NCBI RefSeq assembly: GCF_004799405.1 | Contig: NZ_SSMW01000070.1 | Coordinates: forward strand, 19,392 to 83,391 | Direction of reading: 5' to 3' | From: Bradyrhizobium sp. | GTDB taxonomy: Bacteria > Pseudomonadota > Alphaproteobacteria > Rhizobiales > Xanthobacteraceae | Length of the DNA: 64,000 nt | Translations under genes and position numbers: made by a program | Shown: piece after piece, positions 24,299 through 33,218 of the stretch | Layout of the letters: every line of letters starts with the position of its first letter | Position numbering within the stretch: position 1 is the first letter of the stretch | Notes under the pieces: generated by a model | What the model was told of the DNA's origin: nothing | The model's database searches: none | What the model saw: the letters and a program-made list of their open reading frames with translations, nothing else

Positions 24299-24800
24299 AA
24301 ACGGAAAAATCGCCACCGACACGTTCGTCCGCGTGGCGGACGACGATCCGCTTCCGGGCGATGGCGCCATCCTGATTTCCGCGGCGCGATTTCTTGAAGA
24401 TACGGAGGCCGTTTCGCGCCGTCTCGGAAAGACCGGCGTGATCTGGCCGAACAACCGCGATGTCGACGATCTGGTGCCGTATCTTGACCGGCTCGCGGCG
24501 GTGGCTCTGGTGTTTCCGACCTTCCGCGACGGCCGCGCCTACAGCCAGGCGCGTCTGTTGCGGGAGCGCCACGGCTATCGCGGCGAACTGCGCGCCACCG
24601 GGCAGGTATTGCGCGACCAGTTCATGTTCATGCTGCGCGCCGGGTTCGACGCGTTCGAAGTGAAGAAGGAAAGCGATGCGGTGGCGTTCACCAGTACCGC
24701 CAAACGCTACTCGGTGTTCTACCAGCCAACGGGCGATGGCCGCGTCACCGCGCTGCATCGGCGGATGCAGCAGCGCCATTCGGAGAGTGCCGGCCGGTAA
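24285..24800 (+). CDS. DUF934 family protein, sulfite reduction accessory
   Basis: ATG 24285 lies inside the end of cysI (14-base overlap). A longer frame from 24159 is an out-of-frame reading of cysI. The 171-residue product shows the DUF934 features GVIWPNNRDVDDLVPYLDRL, LVFPTFRDGRAYSQARLLRE and DQFMFMLRAGFDAFEV. The family is known as a partner of CysI/CysH clusters. Unlike many relatives, no cysH or cysDN follows; the next gene is unrelated. Confidence 0.85.
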   Translation: MPLVKNGKIATDTFVRVADDDPLPGDGAILISAARFLEDTEAVSRRLGKTGVIWPNNRDVDDLVPYLDRLAAVALVFPTFRDGRAYSQARLLRERHGYRGELRATGQVLRDQFMFMLRAGFDAFEVKKESDAVAFTSTAKRYSVFYQPTGDGRVTALHRRMQQRHSESAGR

Positions 24801-24946
24801 ATGTCTTCGCCCATCCGGGCGGACCTCGCCAAATCCTCAGGCTGCGGTTCGTTGCGCGCCTTGGAATGACGGTCGAATCTAGCCCCGCGTTCACCATTCA
24901 GCCACGGTTGGTATGCAACAACCACCTGTCATTTTGGGGGCGAATC

Positions 24947-25447
24947 ATGCGCATGGCGGTTGCCATTCTCGGGCTTTTGGCGCTGGCCGGCTGCACGGCG
25001 GAGGCTCCGATCGAACAGCCGAGCATGTATGTCAGCATGGCCAACGGCGACGCCAAGCTCGATCCGCTGGCTGCGGCCTCGATGATCTCGCTGTACCGGC
25101 AGAACAACGGCCTCGGCGGGGTGACCGTCGATCCCGAACTGATGAAGCTCGCCGAACAGCAGTCGCAGGCGATGGCCAGCCGCAACAAGCTCGACCACGA
25201 TGTGAAAGCGCCGCTGGCGCAGCGCCTGAACGCGTCCGGATATCCCGCGACGCTGGCGGTACAGAATGTGTCCGCCGGATATCACACCCTGGCCGAGGCA
25301 TTTTCAGGCTGGCGCGATTCACCCCCGCATCGGGCCAATATGCTGAAAAACGGTGTCACAAAATTAGGCATCGCGGCGAGCTATGCTCCGAACACCAAAT
25401 ACAAGGTGTTCTGGACGCTCATTATGGCGTCATCGGAAGTGCGATAA
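24947..25447 (+). CDS. CAP/SCP domain lipoprotein (166 aa)
   Basis: GGGGGCG precedes ATG 24947. A lipoprotein signal (MRMAVAILGLLALAGC, lipobox LAGC) leads into a CAP domain. It has the VDPELMKLAEQQSQAMASRN helix, KLDHDV and WRDSPPHRANMLKNG, which carry the His/Glu cavity pattern of the family. It should be anchored in the envelope. Bacterial CAP lipoproteins have no settled function. It stands alone between the sulfur cluster and the patatin gene. Confidence 0.8.
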   Translation: MRMAVAILGLLALAGCTAEAPIEQPSMYVSMANGDAKLDPLAAASMISLYRQNNGLGGVTVDPELMKLAEQQSQAMASRNKLDHDVKAPLAQRLNASGYPATLAVQNVSAGYHTLAEAFSGWRDSPPHRANMLKNGVTKLGIAASYAPNTKYKVFWTLIMASSEVR

Positions 25448-25541
25448 CTGCGGCGTGAATACGGGTTCGTTGGCTCGCTGATTGACGCCGCCGCGAAGGG
25501 ACGCCACGGTACAACCTCATTTTATTGGTCGACCCATCTCG

Positions 25542-26723
25542 ATGTCGGATTCCGCCAACTCAGCACCAGCCAGTACGCCTGCGAATGCGCAGCGTGTGCT
25601 TGTCCTGCAGGGCGGCGGCGCGCTCGGCTCCTACCAGGCCGGCGCCTATCAGGCCTTGTGTCGCAACGATTTCGAACCGGAATGGGTGGCCGGCATTTCG
25701 ATCGGCGCCATCAACGCCGCGATCATCGCCGGCAATCCGCCAGAGAAGCGGCTGGAGCGCCTCAAGGAATTCTGGGAACAGGTTTCTTCCCCGGTGTCCT
25801 GGAATCCGCTCACCCCGGGCACTCGTGAGCGCTCCTATTTCAATGAGACCAGTGCCGCATGGGTCGCAACTTTCGGCGTGCCCGGGTTCTTCACGCCGCG
25901 ATTTCCCCCGGCGCCGCTGTGGCCGCAGGGCAGTCCGCAGTCGCAGAGCTATTACGACACCACGCCGCTGCGTGCGACGCTGGAGCGGCTGGTCGATTTC
26001 GATCTGATCAACAACGGCAAAACCCGGCTCAGTGTCGGGGCGGTCGGCGTGACATCCGGCAATTTCAGGTATTTCGACAGTGTCGAGTTCAGGAAACTGG
26101 GCAAGAAGATCGGCCCCGAACACATCATGGCGTCCGGCGCGCTACCGCCGGGATTTCCTTCCGTCGTCATCGAGGGCGAGCATTACTGGGACGGCGGCAT
26201 CGCCTCGAACACGCCGCTCGATTATGTGCTGGATGAAGGTGTCAACAACGACCTGCTGATCTTCCAGGTCGACCTGTTCAGCGCGCGAGGCCCGCTGCCG
26301 ACATCGCTGCTTGAAGCCGCAGAGCGCGAAAAGGACATCCGTTATTCCAGCCGCACCCGCATGAATACCGACAAGAACAAGCAGGTTCACAACATCCGCA
26401 AGGCGCTGCGCGACCTGATCGGCCGGTTGCCCGACGACCTCAGGCAGGATCCGTCGGTTGAAATCCTGCGCCAGGCCGCCAGGGAAAACACCGTCACGGT
26501 GGTGCACCTGATCTACCGCAGCAAGAACCACGAATCGTCGTCCAGGGATTACGATTTTTCGCATGTCGGCATGGTCGAACACTGGAGCGCCGGGGAGCGC
26601 GACGTTCATCTGTCGATGCAGTACAGGGACTGGCTGGAACGGCCACAGTCCGGCGAAACCATGGTGACTTACGATCTCACGGGGGATGACAGCGAATTCC
26701 CCATTGAAAAGCAGGAGAAATAA
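25542..26723 (+). CDS. Patatin-like phospholipase (DUF3734-type C-terminus)
   Basis: ATG 25542 gives 393 residues. The patatin fold is complete: oxyanion loop GGGALGSYQAGAYQAL (24-39), nucleophile Ser53 in GISIG and the catalytic Asp in YWDGGIASN. The C-terminal third (HNIRKALRDLIGRLPDDLR… to SFS-like end) matches DUF3734. There is no signal peptide. It ends one base before the ATG of 3-hydroxybutyrate dehydrogenase, so the two form an operon. Because some patatin proteins act on polyhydroxybutyrate granules, a PHB-turnover role is a fair inference, but a phospholipase is equally possible. Confidence 0.85.
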   Translation: MSDSANSAPASTPANAQRVLVLQGGGALGSYQAGAYQALCRNDFEPEWVAGISIGAINAAIIAGNPPEKRLERLKEFWEQVSSPVSWNPLTPGTRERSYFNETSAAWVATFGVPGFFTPRFPPAPLWPQGSPQSQSYYDTTPLRATLERLVDFDLINNGKTRLSVGAVGVTSGNFRYFDSVEFRKLGKKIGPEHIMASGALPPGFPSVVIEGEHYWDGGIASNTPLDYVLDEGVNNDLLIFQVDLFSARGPLPTSLLEAAEREKDIRYSSRTRMNTDKNKQVHNIRKALRDLIGRLPDDLRQDPSVEILRQAARENTVTVVHLIYRSKNHESSSRDYDFSHVGMVEHWSAGERDVHLSMQYRDWLERPQSGETMVTYDLTGDDSEFPIEKQEK

Positions 26724-26724
26724 A

Positions 26725-27513
26725 ATGGCTACGTTGACAGGCAAGACCGCGGTTGTGACCGGCTCGACCAGTGGCATCGGACTGGCTTACGCGCGCGCCT
26801 TTGCGGGCGCCGGCGCCAACATCGTCATCAACGGGATGGGCGCGCCCGCCGACATCGAGAAGGAACGCGCCGCCATCGAGACCGACTTCAAGGTCAAGGC
26901 GGTCCATTCCCCCGCCGACATGACCAAGCCCGCCGAAATTGCCGGCATGATCGCGCTCGGCGAAACCACGTTCGGTTCGGTCGACATTCTGGTCAACAAT
27001 GCCGGCATCCAGTTCGTATCGCCGATCGAGGAATTTCCGATCGACAAATGGGACGCGATCATCGCGATCAACTTGTCGGCAGCCTTTCACGGCATCCGCG
27101 CCGTCATTCCCGGCATGAAGAAGCGCGGCTGGGGCCGCATCATCAACACCGCCTCGGCGCATTCGCTGGTGGCCTCGCCGTTCAAGTCGGCCTATGTCTC
27201 GGCCAAGCACGGCATCGCCGGATTGACCAAGACCGCGGCGCTCGAGCTTGCGACCTTCAAGATCACCTGCAACTGCATCAGCCCCGGCTATGTCTGGACC
27301 CCGCTGGTGGAGAAGCAGATTCCCGATACCATGAAGGCGCGCAACCTGACCAAGGAGCAGGTCATTCACGACGTGCTATTGGCGGCGCAGCCGACCAAGG
27401 AGTTCGTCACCTCCGAGCAGGTCGCGGCACTGGCGCTGTTTCTCTGCGGCGACGATGCCGCGCAAATCACCGGCGCCAATCTGTCGATCGACGGCGGCTG
27501 GACCGCGGCGTAG
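26725..27513 (+). CDS. bdhA: 3-hydroxybutyrate dehydrogenase
   Basis: GCAGGAG precedes ATG 26725. The 262-residue product is an SDR: TGSTSGIG cofactor loop, NNAG, and catalytic Ser/Tyr/Lys in NTASAHSLVASPFKSAYVSAK. The specific C-terminal pattern (CISPGYVWTPLVEKQIPD and AAQPTKEFVT) is that of D-3-hydroxybutyrate dehydrogenases, which oxidise the PHB monomer to acetoacetate with NAD. It shares an operon with the patatin-like gene. Confidence 0.9.
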   Translation: MATLTGKTAVVTGSTSGIGLAYARAFAGAGANIVINGMGAPADIEKERAAIETDFKVKAVHSPADMTKPAEIAGMIALGETTFGSVDILVNNAGIQFVSPIEEFPIDKWDAIIAINLSAAFHGIRAVIPGMKKRGWGRIINTASAHSLVASPFKSAYVSAKHGIAGLTKTAALELATFKITCNCISPGYVWTPLVEKQIPDTMKARNLTKEQVIHDVLLAAQPTKEFVTSEQVAALALFLCGDDAAQITGANLSIDGGWTAA

Positions 27514-27520
27514 GGACATT

Positions 27521-27603
27521 CGTCATGCCCCGCCACCGGGTCTCGCCTTCGGCGAGCCCGATGACAGGCTCCAGCCGGGGCATCCAGTATTCCGTGACGG
27601 CCA
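27521..27603. repeat. Dispersed intergenic inverted repeat
   Basis: CGTCATGCCCCGCCACCGGG and the later CGGGGCATCCAGTATTCCGT flank an inner palindrome (CTCGCCTTCGGCGAG). It lies between convergent genes and may also end transcripts. Confidence 0.65.
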
Positions 27604-27623
27604 GGCTGAACGCTGTCGCTTGG

Positions 27624-28979
27624 CTACTTGCCGAACGCCAGCACGTGCAGGCCGAGCCGCTGCCGCACGATCCAGAACAACAGGATGGTCTCGAACGTCA
27701 GCGAGATCGAGGTCGCGGCCGCAGCGCCGTAGCCGCCGAACCGCGGTACCAGCGCGACGCAGAGCGCCACGTTCATGACAAAGGCCAGGCCATAGGCCAT
27801 CGCGCAAATGTGCTGGTGGCCGAGCATGTTGAGCAGCCGCTCGACCGGGCCGATCGCCGAGCGCACCACGAGGCCAACCGCCGCGATGAACATGATGTCG
27901 TAACCGGCGACGAATTGCGGTCCGAACAGCCACAACAGCGGCTTGCCCAGCGCCAGCAGCATGACGGTCGCGGCCAATGACGGCCAGAACGTCCACTGGA
28001 TCGCATGCGCCACGTAGGCCGACAGCCGCGCCTTGTCGCCGCTGGCGTGATATTCGGCAAAACGGTGCGCCGTCGTCGCCGCCATCGCGTAGTGAATAAA
28101 GGACACCAGCGCTAGCGTCTTCACTACGGCGAAATACAGACCGACCTCTTCGGAGGGCCGAAACTGCTGCAGCACCAGCACGTCGGTATAGGACAGCAAC
28201 AGGTAGAATCCCTCGACCATCAGGATCGGCAGCGAGACCGCGAGCCATCCGCGGAAATCGTAGGCCTTCGGACCGGGCTCGATCTGGTCGCCAAGCCGGC
28301 GGTTCAGCACCATCATCTGCCCGATCATGGCGATCCACACCGCGGCCGCACTGGCGAGCATCGCAAGCGTCGCGCCGAGATGGAAGCCGAGCGCGAAGGC
28401 GCCGGCGGTAAAGCCGATGATCAGCGACTGCCGGACGATGAATTGTGGCATCAGTCCGAGCCGCATCCAGTCGTGCGAACGCGCGATGCCGTCCTGGGTG
28501 TTGGCGACCACGAAAGCCGGCAGCGTGACGCAGCCTATATACAAAGGAACGATCTCGCTCGCGCCCATCCACGGCGACAGCAGCTTGACGACGCAAGCCA
28601 GCAGCGCTGCCACCACGGTCGACACGATAAAGGTGATCCAGCGGCTGCCGGACAGAAAGCCGCGCAGCAGCGCATGCTGGCCGCCGGCACGATATTCCGG
28701 AATGATCTTTTGCGCCGACGCCGAGATGCCGAAATCCATCATGCTGCCGAGCAGCAGCACCCAGGTCCAGACATAGACATAGACGCCATAGTCGGAGCCG
28801 CCCATCCAGCGCGCCAGCAGGATTTGCGAAAGATAGGCCATCGCCGCGCTGACGATGCGGATGATGAAAACCGTGCCGGCGAGGCGTTTGGTCACCGACG
28901 CTTCGCTGGAGCCGCCCAGCACCGATCGCAGCCGCGCGATCATGCCGATGGGTGAAGCTGGTGCGGATTGAGCGTCCAT
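27624..28979 (-). CDS. Polysaccharide flippase of the MOP superfamily (Wzx/RfbX-like)
   Basis: ATG 28979 gives 451 residues with about twelve membrane segments. The N-terminal pair LAGTVFIIRIVSAAMAYLSQ and LARWMGGSDYGVYVYVWTW is the typical start of polysaccharide exporters, and each half repeats the same hairpin layout. It would move lipid-linked oligosaccharide across the inner membrane. No glycosyltransferase genes lie next to it, so its substrate cannot be inferred. A GTG start nine bases upstream is possible. Confidence 0.8.
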   Translation of the reverse strand: MDAQSAPASPIGMIARLRSVLGGSSEASVTKRLAGTVFIIRIVSAAMAYLSQILLARWMGGSDYGVYVYVWTWVLLLGSMMDFGISASAQKIIPEYRAGGQHALLRGFLSGSRWITFIVSTVVAALLACVVKLLSPWMGASEIVPLYIGCVTLPAFVVANTQDGIARSHDWMRLGLMPQFIVRQSLIIGFTAGAFALGFHLGATLAMLASAAAVWIAMIGQMMVLNRRLGDQIEPGPKAYDFRGWLAVSLPILMVEGFYLLLSYTDVLVLQQFRPSEEVGLYFAVVKTLALVSFIHYAMAATTAHRFAEYHASGDKARLSAYVAHAIQWTFWPSLAATVMLLALGKPLLWLFGPQFVAGYDIMFIAAVGLVVRSAIGPVERLLNMLGHQHICAMAYGLAFVMNVALCVALVPRFGGYGAAAATSISLTFETILLFWIVRQRLGLHVLAFGK

Positions 28980-29136
28980 CGCGGCCACGGCGGGAAATTC
29001 CTCGAAGCCGCCAGGGTGCGGCGATCGTCGGGCTTATCAACGATTCCTTAAGATTCGGTCTCTCGGGGCGGGTTCCGGCAAACGCCGGAACCGGTAGTCG
29101 CAGCCGTTTTTCGGTATTCGCCGCTGCCGCAGCGGG

Positions 29137-29976
29137 TCAATTCAAATTGATATTGAATTCGTAGGAGCGCTCGCCGCCGACCAGCGTCAATTTGAGCGCG
29201 GCCCCTTCGGGGTTGGCGCCCGGAGGCAAGCCGTCAAGCTCGAAAGCGAAGCGCTTGACCCCGGGCGGGCCATGTTCGACCGGGGCCGGAACCGGCAGCG
29301 CCCAGTCGGGCGTGGGCCCTTCGACGAACAGGTTGACCTCTTTGGCGTCAGGCGTGACCACATCGACGAGCACGGTGGATTTGCCGTCGCGCTTGACGTC
29401 GCGGACGGTCAGTGGGTTGGGATCGCCGACATTGGCCGGCTTTGGCACGGTGTCGAGGGCTGCGAACAGCGCGCTGTCCTCGGTGCTCGCCACGCTGGTG
29501 AAGGCGAGTTCGGCATTGGCTTCGACGGGAATGCAGAGCTTGTCGCAGACCGCATAATTGATGTCGGCGCGGAGCGTCACCGGCTTGTCGGCATTCCTGG
29601 CGACAATCCGCAACGGCAGCACGATCTGGTCGTGATAGCCCATGGAGTGACCGCCGGCGCCGTCATCGAACTTCGCCGGCGCCGGCCACAAAACGGTCAC
29701 GGCCTCGATATTTTCCGATTTGGAGAAGTCGAAACGCGGCGGCACGCCGGAATCGCCGGGCGTCCGCCAGTAGGTCTTCCATCCCGGCTCAAGCTGAAAT
29801 CCGATGCCGCCGAGCAACACCGCGCCGCTGCGCGATCCCGCCAGCAACCGCACCGCCGAGTGTCCATCTTTCTGCCATGGCGAGGCGTCCTGGGCGCGCG
29901 CTCCGATCGCCGGCAAGGTCGCAAGCAGGATTACTGCGAAGCCGAGCGCGGCGCGCATGGGAACTATGACGGTCAT
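29137..29976 (-). CDS. DsbD N-terminal (DsbD-alpha)-like periplasmic protein
   Basis: The 279-residue product has a signal peptide (RAALGFAVILLATLPAIGARA) and an immunoglobulin-like DsbD-alpha domain: a WKTYWRTPGDSGVPPRFDF strand region and a CX3C pair in NYAVCDKLCIP. It has no membrane or thioredoxin part, so it is a free-standing periplasmic thiol protein that would receive electrons from a separate DsbD/CcdA-type carrier. Such a carrier is not in this window. Confidence 0.8.
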   Translation of the reverse strand: MTVIVPMRAALGFAVILLATLPAIGARAQDASPWQKDGHSAVRLLAGSRSGAVLLGGIGFQLEPGWKTYWRTPGDSGVPPRFDFSKSENIEAVTVLWPAPAKFDDGAGGHSMGYHDQIVLPLRIVARNADKPVTLRADINYAVCDKLCIPVEANAELAFTSVASTEDSALFAALDTVPKPANVGDPNPLTVRDVKRDGKSTVLVDVVTPDAKEVNLFVEGPTPDWALPVPAPVEHGPPGVKRFAFELDGLPPGANPEGAALKLTLVGGERSYEFNINLN

Positions 29977-30112
29977 GAGACGTCTTTACAGGCAAGCCAA
30001 GGCACAAACCATTGAATTGCTTGTGATGTAATTCTTGACGCGGCGCGAAGCTTGATTGACAGAACCGGCACCCAATATCAGGATGTGGATCAACACGAAA
30101 GTCTCTGTGCGG

Positions 30113-30763
30113 ATGGATCCTGAAAGCAAAAGACCGAGGATTGCTCGCCGCAAGGCCGCCGGCAGCGGCGACGATGCGGCCGGTCGCGGTTACCTGGACG
30201 GTCAGCTCTTGATCGCGATGCCGGTGATGGGAGATCCGCGCTTTGCGCGTTCGGTGATCTATCTCTGTGCGCATTCCTCCGAAGGCGCCATGGGCATCAT
30301 CGTCAACCATCCCGCCGGCACCATCGATTTTCCGGAACTGCTGGTGCAGCTCGATATCATCGAGAAAGCCGACCAGATCAAATTGCCGGAAAACGCCGAG
30401 ACCATGAAAGTGCTCAAGGGCGGCCCGGTCGAAACCGGCCGCGGCTTCGTGCTGCATTCGAGCGACTTTTTCATCAAGGATGCGACACTGCCGATCGACG
30501 ACGTGATTTGCCTGACCGCAACCGTCGATATTCTCAAGGCGATCGCGAAGGGTGCGGGGCCGAAACACGCGGTGCTGGCGCTCGGCTATGCGCATTGGGC
30601 GCCGGGCCAGCTGGAAAGCGAAATTCAGGAAAACGACTGGCTGCACTGCGCGGCCGATCCGGACCTGATCTTCGGCGGCAACGTCGAGGAAAAATACCAG
30701 CAGGCGTTGCGCAAGATCGGGATCGATCCGGGCATGCTGTCGAACGAAGCGGGACATGCCTGA
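30113..30763 (+). CDS. YqgE/AlgH family protein
   Basis: The product has about 217 residues from ATG 30113; earlier ATG (30083) and TTG (30056) starts are possible. The family signature is clear: [51 protein letters not shown] and [21 protein letters not shown]. The function of UPF0301 proteins is unsettled (AlgH was once thought a regulator). It is a single gene, divergent from the DsbD-alpha-like gene. Confidence 0.85.
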   Translation: MDPESKRPRIARRKAAGSGDDAAGRGYLDGQLLIAMPVMGDPRFARSVIYLCAHSSEGAMGIIVNHPAGTIDFPELLVQLDIIEKADQIKLPENAETMKVLKGGPVETGRGFVLHSSDFFIKDATLPIDDVICLTATVDILKAIAKGAGPKHAVLALGYAHWAPGQLESEIQENDWLHCAADPDLIFGGNVEEKYQQALRKIGIDPGMLSNEAGHA

Positions 30764-30764
30764 A

Positions 30765-30897
30765 TCGTCATGCCCCGCGAAGACGGGGCATCCAGTAATC
30801 ACCGACAGTAATTATTGACACCTGCGTTTACTGGATCGCCCGCCGGAGCTTGTCATCGCGCTCGCCGAAGGCGAGTCCCGGTGGCGGGCGATGACGG
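30765..30897. repeat. Dispersed intergenic inverted repeat, long form
   Basis: TCGTCATGCCCCGCGAAGAC … GGGGCATCCAGTAATCACC starts a 130-base element. It ends with TGTCATCGCGCTCGCC and GGCGGGCGATGACGG, so it is two palindromes in tail-to-tail layout between convergent genes. Confidence 0.65.
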
Positions 30898-30905
30898 ATG
30901 AGTAA

Positions 30906-31796
30906 CTACTCCGCCGCCTGCTGCGCCACCGTCGGCGCGGTGCCGGCCACCGTGGCGCGGCGCATGTCGCGCGGTTGCGACTGGTCGTAGCGGCGCACGC
31001 GGTGCATGGTCTGGCGGTTGTCCCACATCACGAGGTCGTGCAGCGACCATTGGTGGACGTGGACGAATTCGCGTTGCGTGGCGTGCTCGGTGAGGTCGCG
31101 CAGCAGCACCCGCGCCTCCGGCACCGTCATGCCCTTGATGGCGCCGGCATGCGACGACAGATACAGCGACTTGCGGCCGTGCACCGGATGGGTGCGCACC
31201 AGACGCTGCAGCACCGGCTTGAACAGCTGCTTTTCTTCCTCGCTGTAATCCAGGAATCCCAGCGAGCCCCGCGAATACATCAGCGAATGCTCGCATATCA
31301 GGTCCTCGATCTCGGTCTTGGTCTCGTCGTCGAGCGCGTCATAGGCCGCGCGCATGTCGGCGAATTCGGTGTTGCCGCCCTTGAGGTTCACCACGCGCGC
31401 CGACAGCAACGAAAATTTCGCCGGGATCGGACGGAACGAACTGTCGGAATGCCACAGGCAATTGCCGAGGTTGAACAGATGGACGCGGCTGTCGCGCGGC
31501 AGCGGCTTGCCGTCCCTGTCGAGGTTGGAGACGTCATTGAGACCGGTCTTGGCGAGGCGCGAATCTTCCGGCTTGACGACATTGCCGCCGCGCGGATTTT
31601 CGCGCTCGCCGAAATTCAGTGCGAAGGCCAGTTGCTGCTCGTCGGTAATGTCCTGGCCGCGGAACAGCAGCACGGCATATTTGTCCATGCCGGCCTCGAT
31701 ATCGGCGGCTTGCTGCGGCGTCAGTGGCTTCCTCAAGTCGACGCCGGAGACCTCGCCGAAAAAATGCGGGTGAAGCTGCCGGATCGCGATCGTCAT
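30906..31796 (-). CDS. TauD/TfdA family Fe(II)/2-oxoglutarate dioxygenase
   Basis: The 296-residue product has the iron-binding facial triad His116-x-Asp118 (CLWHSDSSF) and His265 (NRQTMHRVRRYD), with the 2-oxoglutarate-binding Arg shortly after. Length fits the family. Members hydroxylate taurine, 2,4-D, alkyl sulfates or similar compounds. The substrate cannot be read from the sequence. The divergent gene is an SDR; no ABC transporter for sulfonates is nearby. Confidence 0.85.
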   Translation of the reverse strand: MTIAIRQLHPHFFGEVSGVDLRKPLTPQQAADIEAGMDKYAVLLFRGQDITDEQQLAFALNFGERENPRGGNVVKPEDSRLAKTGLNDVSNLDRDGKPLPRDSRVHLFNLGNCLWHSDSSFRPIPAKFSLLSARVVNLKGGNTEFADMRAAYDALDDETKTEIEDLICEHSLMYSRGSLGFLDYSEEEKQLFKPVLQRLVRTHPVHGRKSLYLSSHAGAIKGMTVPEARVLLRDLTEHATQREFVHVHQWSLHDLVMWDNRQTMHRVRRYDQSQPRDMRRATVAGTAPTVAQQAAE

Positions 31797-31982
31797 GGCG
31801 TTCCTCCTGATCGGGGCGAGCGGTTGCCCCCGCTCGATTGGCTAAAAAACTACTCCCTGACCGTGCGATGTCAACGGATAGCGAGCATGGTTATTACTTC
31901 CGCTGCGGTCGTGCGCTGCAGGATTGACAAGGTTCGCCCCGATCCCCAGAGAGGTCGAACCGGATGAAGGGATGATCGGGCC

Positions 31983-32717
31983 ATGAACGAACTCGATTTC
32001 AGCGCCAAGCAGGTTCTCGTGGTCGGCGGCTCCAGCGGCATCGGCAACGGCATCGCGCAGGCGTTCCGGACCAGGGGCGCGCGGGTGCAGGTCTGCGGCA
32101 CGCGCGGCGCCGCCGCCGATTATTCGGCGAGCGAGGGATCGAATCTCGAGGGCCTCGACTATATCCGCCTCGACGTCAGCGATGCGAAGGCGATCGAGGA
32201 TTTCAAGCCGCCGTTCGAACGGCTCGATGTGCTGGTGCTGGCGCAGGGAGCCGTGATCTACCGGCGCGGCGAATTCGAGATGCCCGGATTTCGTCAGGTG
32301 CTGGAGGTCAACCTGGTCAGCCTGATGGCCTGCGCCATCAAATTCCATCGGATGCTGAGCGCCGCCAAGGGCTCGCTCATCATCGTCAGTTCGACCGCCG
32401 CCTATCATTCGACCAGGGGCAATCCGGCCTACAATGCCTCGAAGAGCGGCGCCGTCGGGTTGACGCGGACGCTGGCCGAAGCCTGGGCCGAGGATGGCAT
32501 TCGCGTCAACGGCATCGCGCCCGGCCTTGTCGACACCAAGATGACCAGGGTGACGACATCCAATCCGAAGCGGCTGCAGGGCGCGATCGAGCGGATTCCG
32601 CTGAAGCGATTGGGAACGCCGGCCGACATGGCCGGCGCCGCGCTGTTTCTGGCGTCGCCGCTGGCATCCTACATCGTCGGCCAGACCCTGGTGGTCGACG
32701 GCGGGCTGATTCTGTAG
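31983..32717 (+). CDS. Short-chain dehydrogenase/reductase
   Basis: The 244-residue classical SDR shows VVGGSSGIGNGIA (cofactor), a NAG-equivalent AQGAV, catalytic Ser in IIVSSTAAYHS and Tyr-x3-Lys in AYNASKSG, and a C-terminal VGQTLVVDGGLIL. The NNAG motif is replaced by LAQGA, a mild deviation. The substrate is unknown. A stress promoter for the next gene overlaps its stop codon. Confidence 0.8.
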   Translation: MNELDFSAKQVLVVGGSSGIGNGIAQAFRTRGARVQVCGTRGAAADYSASEGSNLEGLDYIRLDVSDAKAIEDFKPPFERLDVLVLAQGAVIYRRGEFEMPGFRQVLEVNLVSLMACAIKFHRMLSAAKGSLIIVSSTAAYHSTRGNPAYNASKSGAVGLTRTLAEAWAEDGIRVNGIAPGLVDTKMTRVTTSNPKRLQGAIERIPLKRLGTPADMAGAALFLASPLASYIVGQTLVVDGGLIL

Positions 32718-32741
32718 GAACCGGAATTGGTCTCATCGGTT
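32717..32741 (+). promoter_or_regulatory. EcfG-type promoter for the gene at 32778
   Basis: GGAAC (32717-32721), 16 bases, then GGTT (32738-32741), 37 bases before the ATG. The GG of GGAAC overlaps the SDR stop codon. Confidence 0.6.
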
Positions 32742-32777
32742 ACATCCTGCGACAATCATCTCCGAGGAGTGACCGTG

Positions 32778-33167
32778 ATGGACAAGGATCGAATTGCCGG
32801 CTCGGCAAAGGATATCGCCGGTAAAGCCGAAGATGCCGCCGGCGATGTCGTCGCTGACGCGAGACTGCAGGCCGCGGGCCGGGCGCGAGAGGCGGCCGGC
32901 ACCGTGCAGAACCTGTACGGCCAGGCCAAGGATGCCGCGCGCGACGCGACCGATGCGGCCGTGAATTATGCCAAGGACACCTACAAGAACGCCTACGAGA
33001 ACAGCGGCGATACACTGCGCGACGGCTCGCAGGCGGTGTCGAAAAAAGTGCGGGATAATCCGCTCGGTGCGCTGATGATCGCAGGCGGCATCGGTTTTGC
33101 GCTGGCGCTGTTGATGACGCGCCAGCCGCGCCGGCCGCCGCCGCAGCGCTGGCGGTATTATGGTTGA
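32778..33167 (+). CDS. CsbD-like stress protein with C-terminal membrane anchor (129 aa)
   Basis: GAGGAG precedes ATG 32778. The N-terminal MDKDRIAGSAKDIAGKAEDAAGD is CsbD-like. The middle is a long Ala/Lys/Asp helix with LYGQAKDAARDATDAAVNYA repeats, and the end (NPLGALMIAGGIGFALALLM) is a glycine-rich anchor as in ElaB/DUF883 proteins. It is probably a general-stress protein at the inner membrane, in line with the promoter upstream. Confidence 0.75.
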   Translation: MDKDRIAGSAKDIAGKAEDAAGDVVADARLQAAGRAREAAGTVQNLYGQAKDAARDATDAAVNYAKDTYKNAYENSGDTLRDGSQAVSKKVRDNPLGALMIAGGIGFALALLMTRQPRRPPPQRWRYYG

Positions 33168-33171
33168 CCTG

Positions 33172-33215
33172 GCTCGTCATTTCCGGGTTCGCGCTTGCGC
33201 GCGCCGGCGAATGAC
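33172..33215. repeat. Short intergenic palindrome
   Basis: CTCGTCATTTCCGGGTTCGC and GCCGGCGAATGACGG form an imperfect hairpin between convergent genes. Confidence 0.5.
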
Positions 33216-33218
33216 GGG

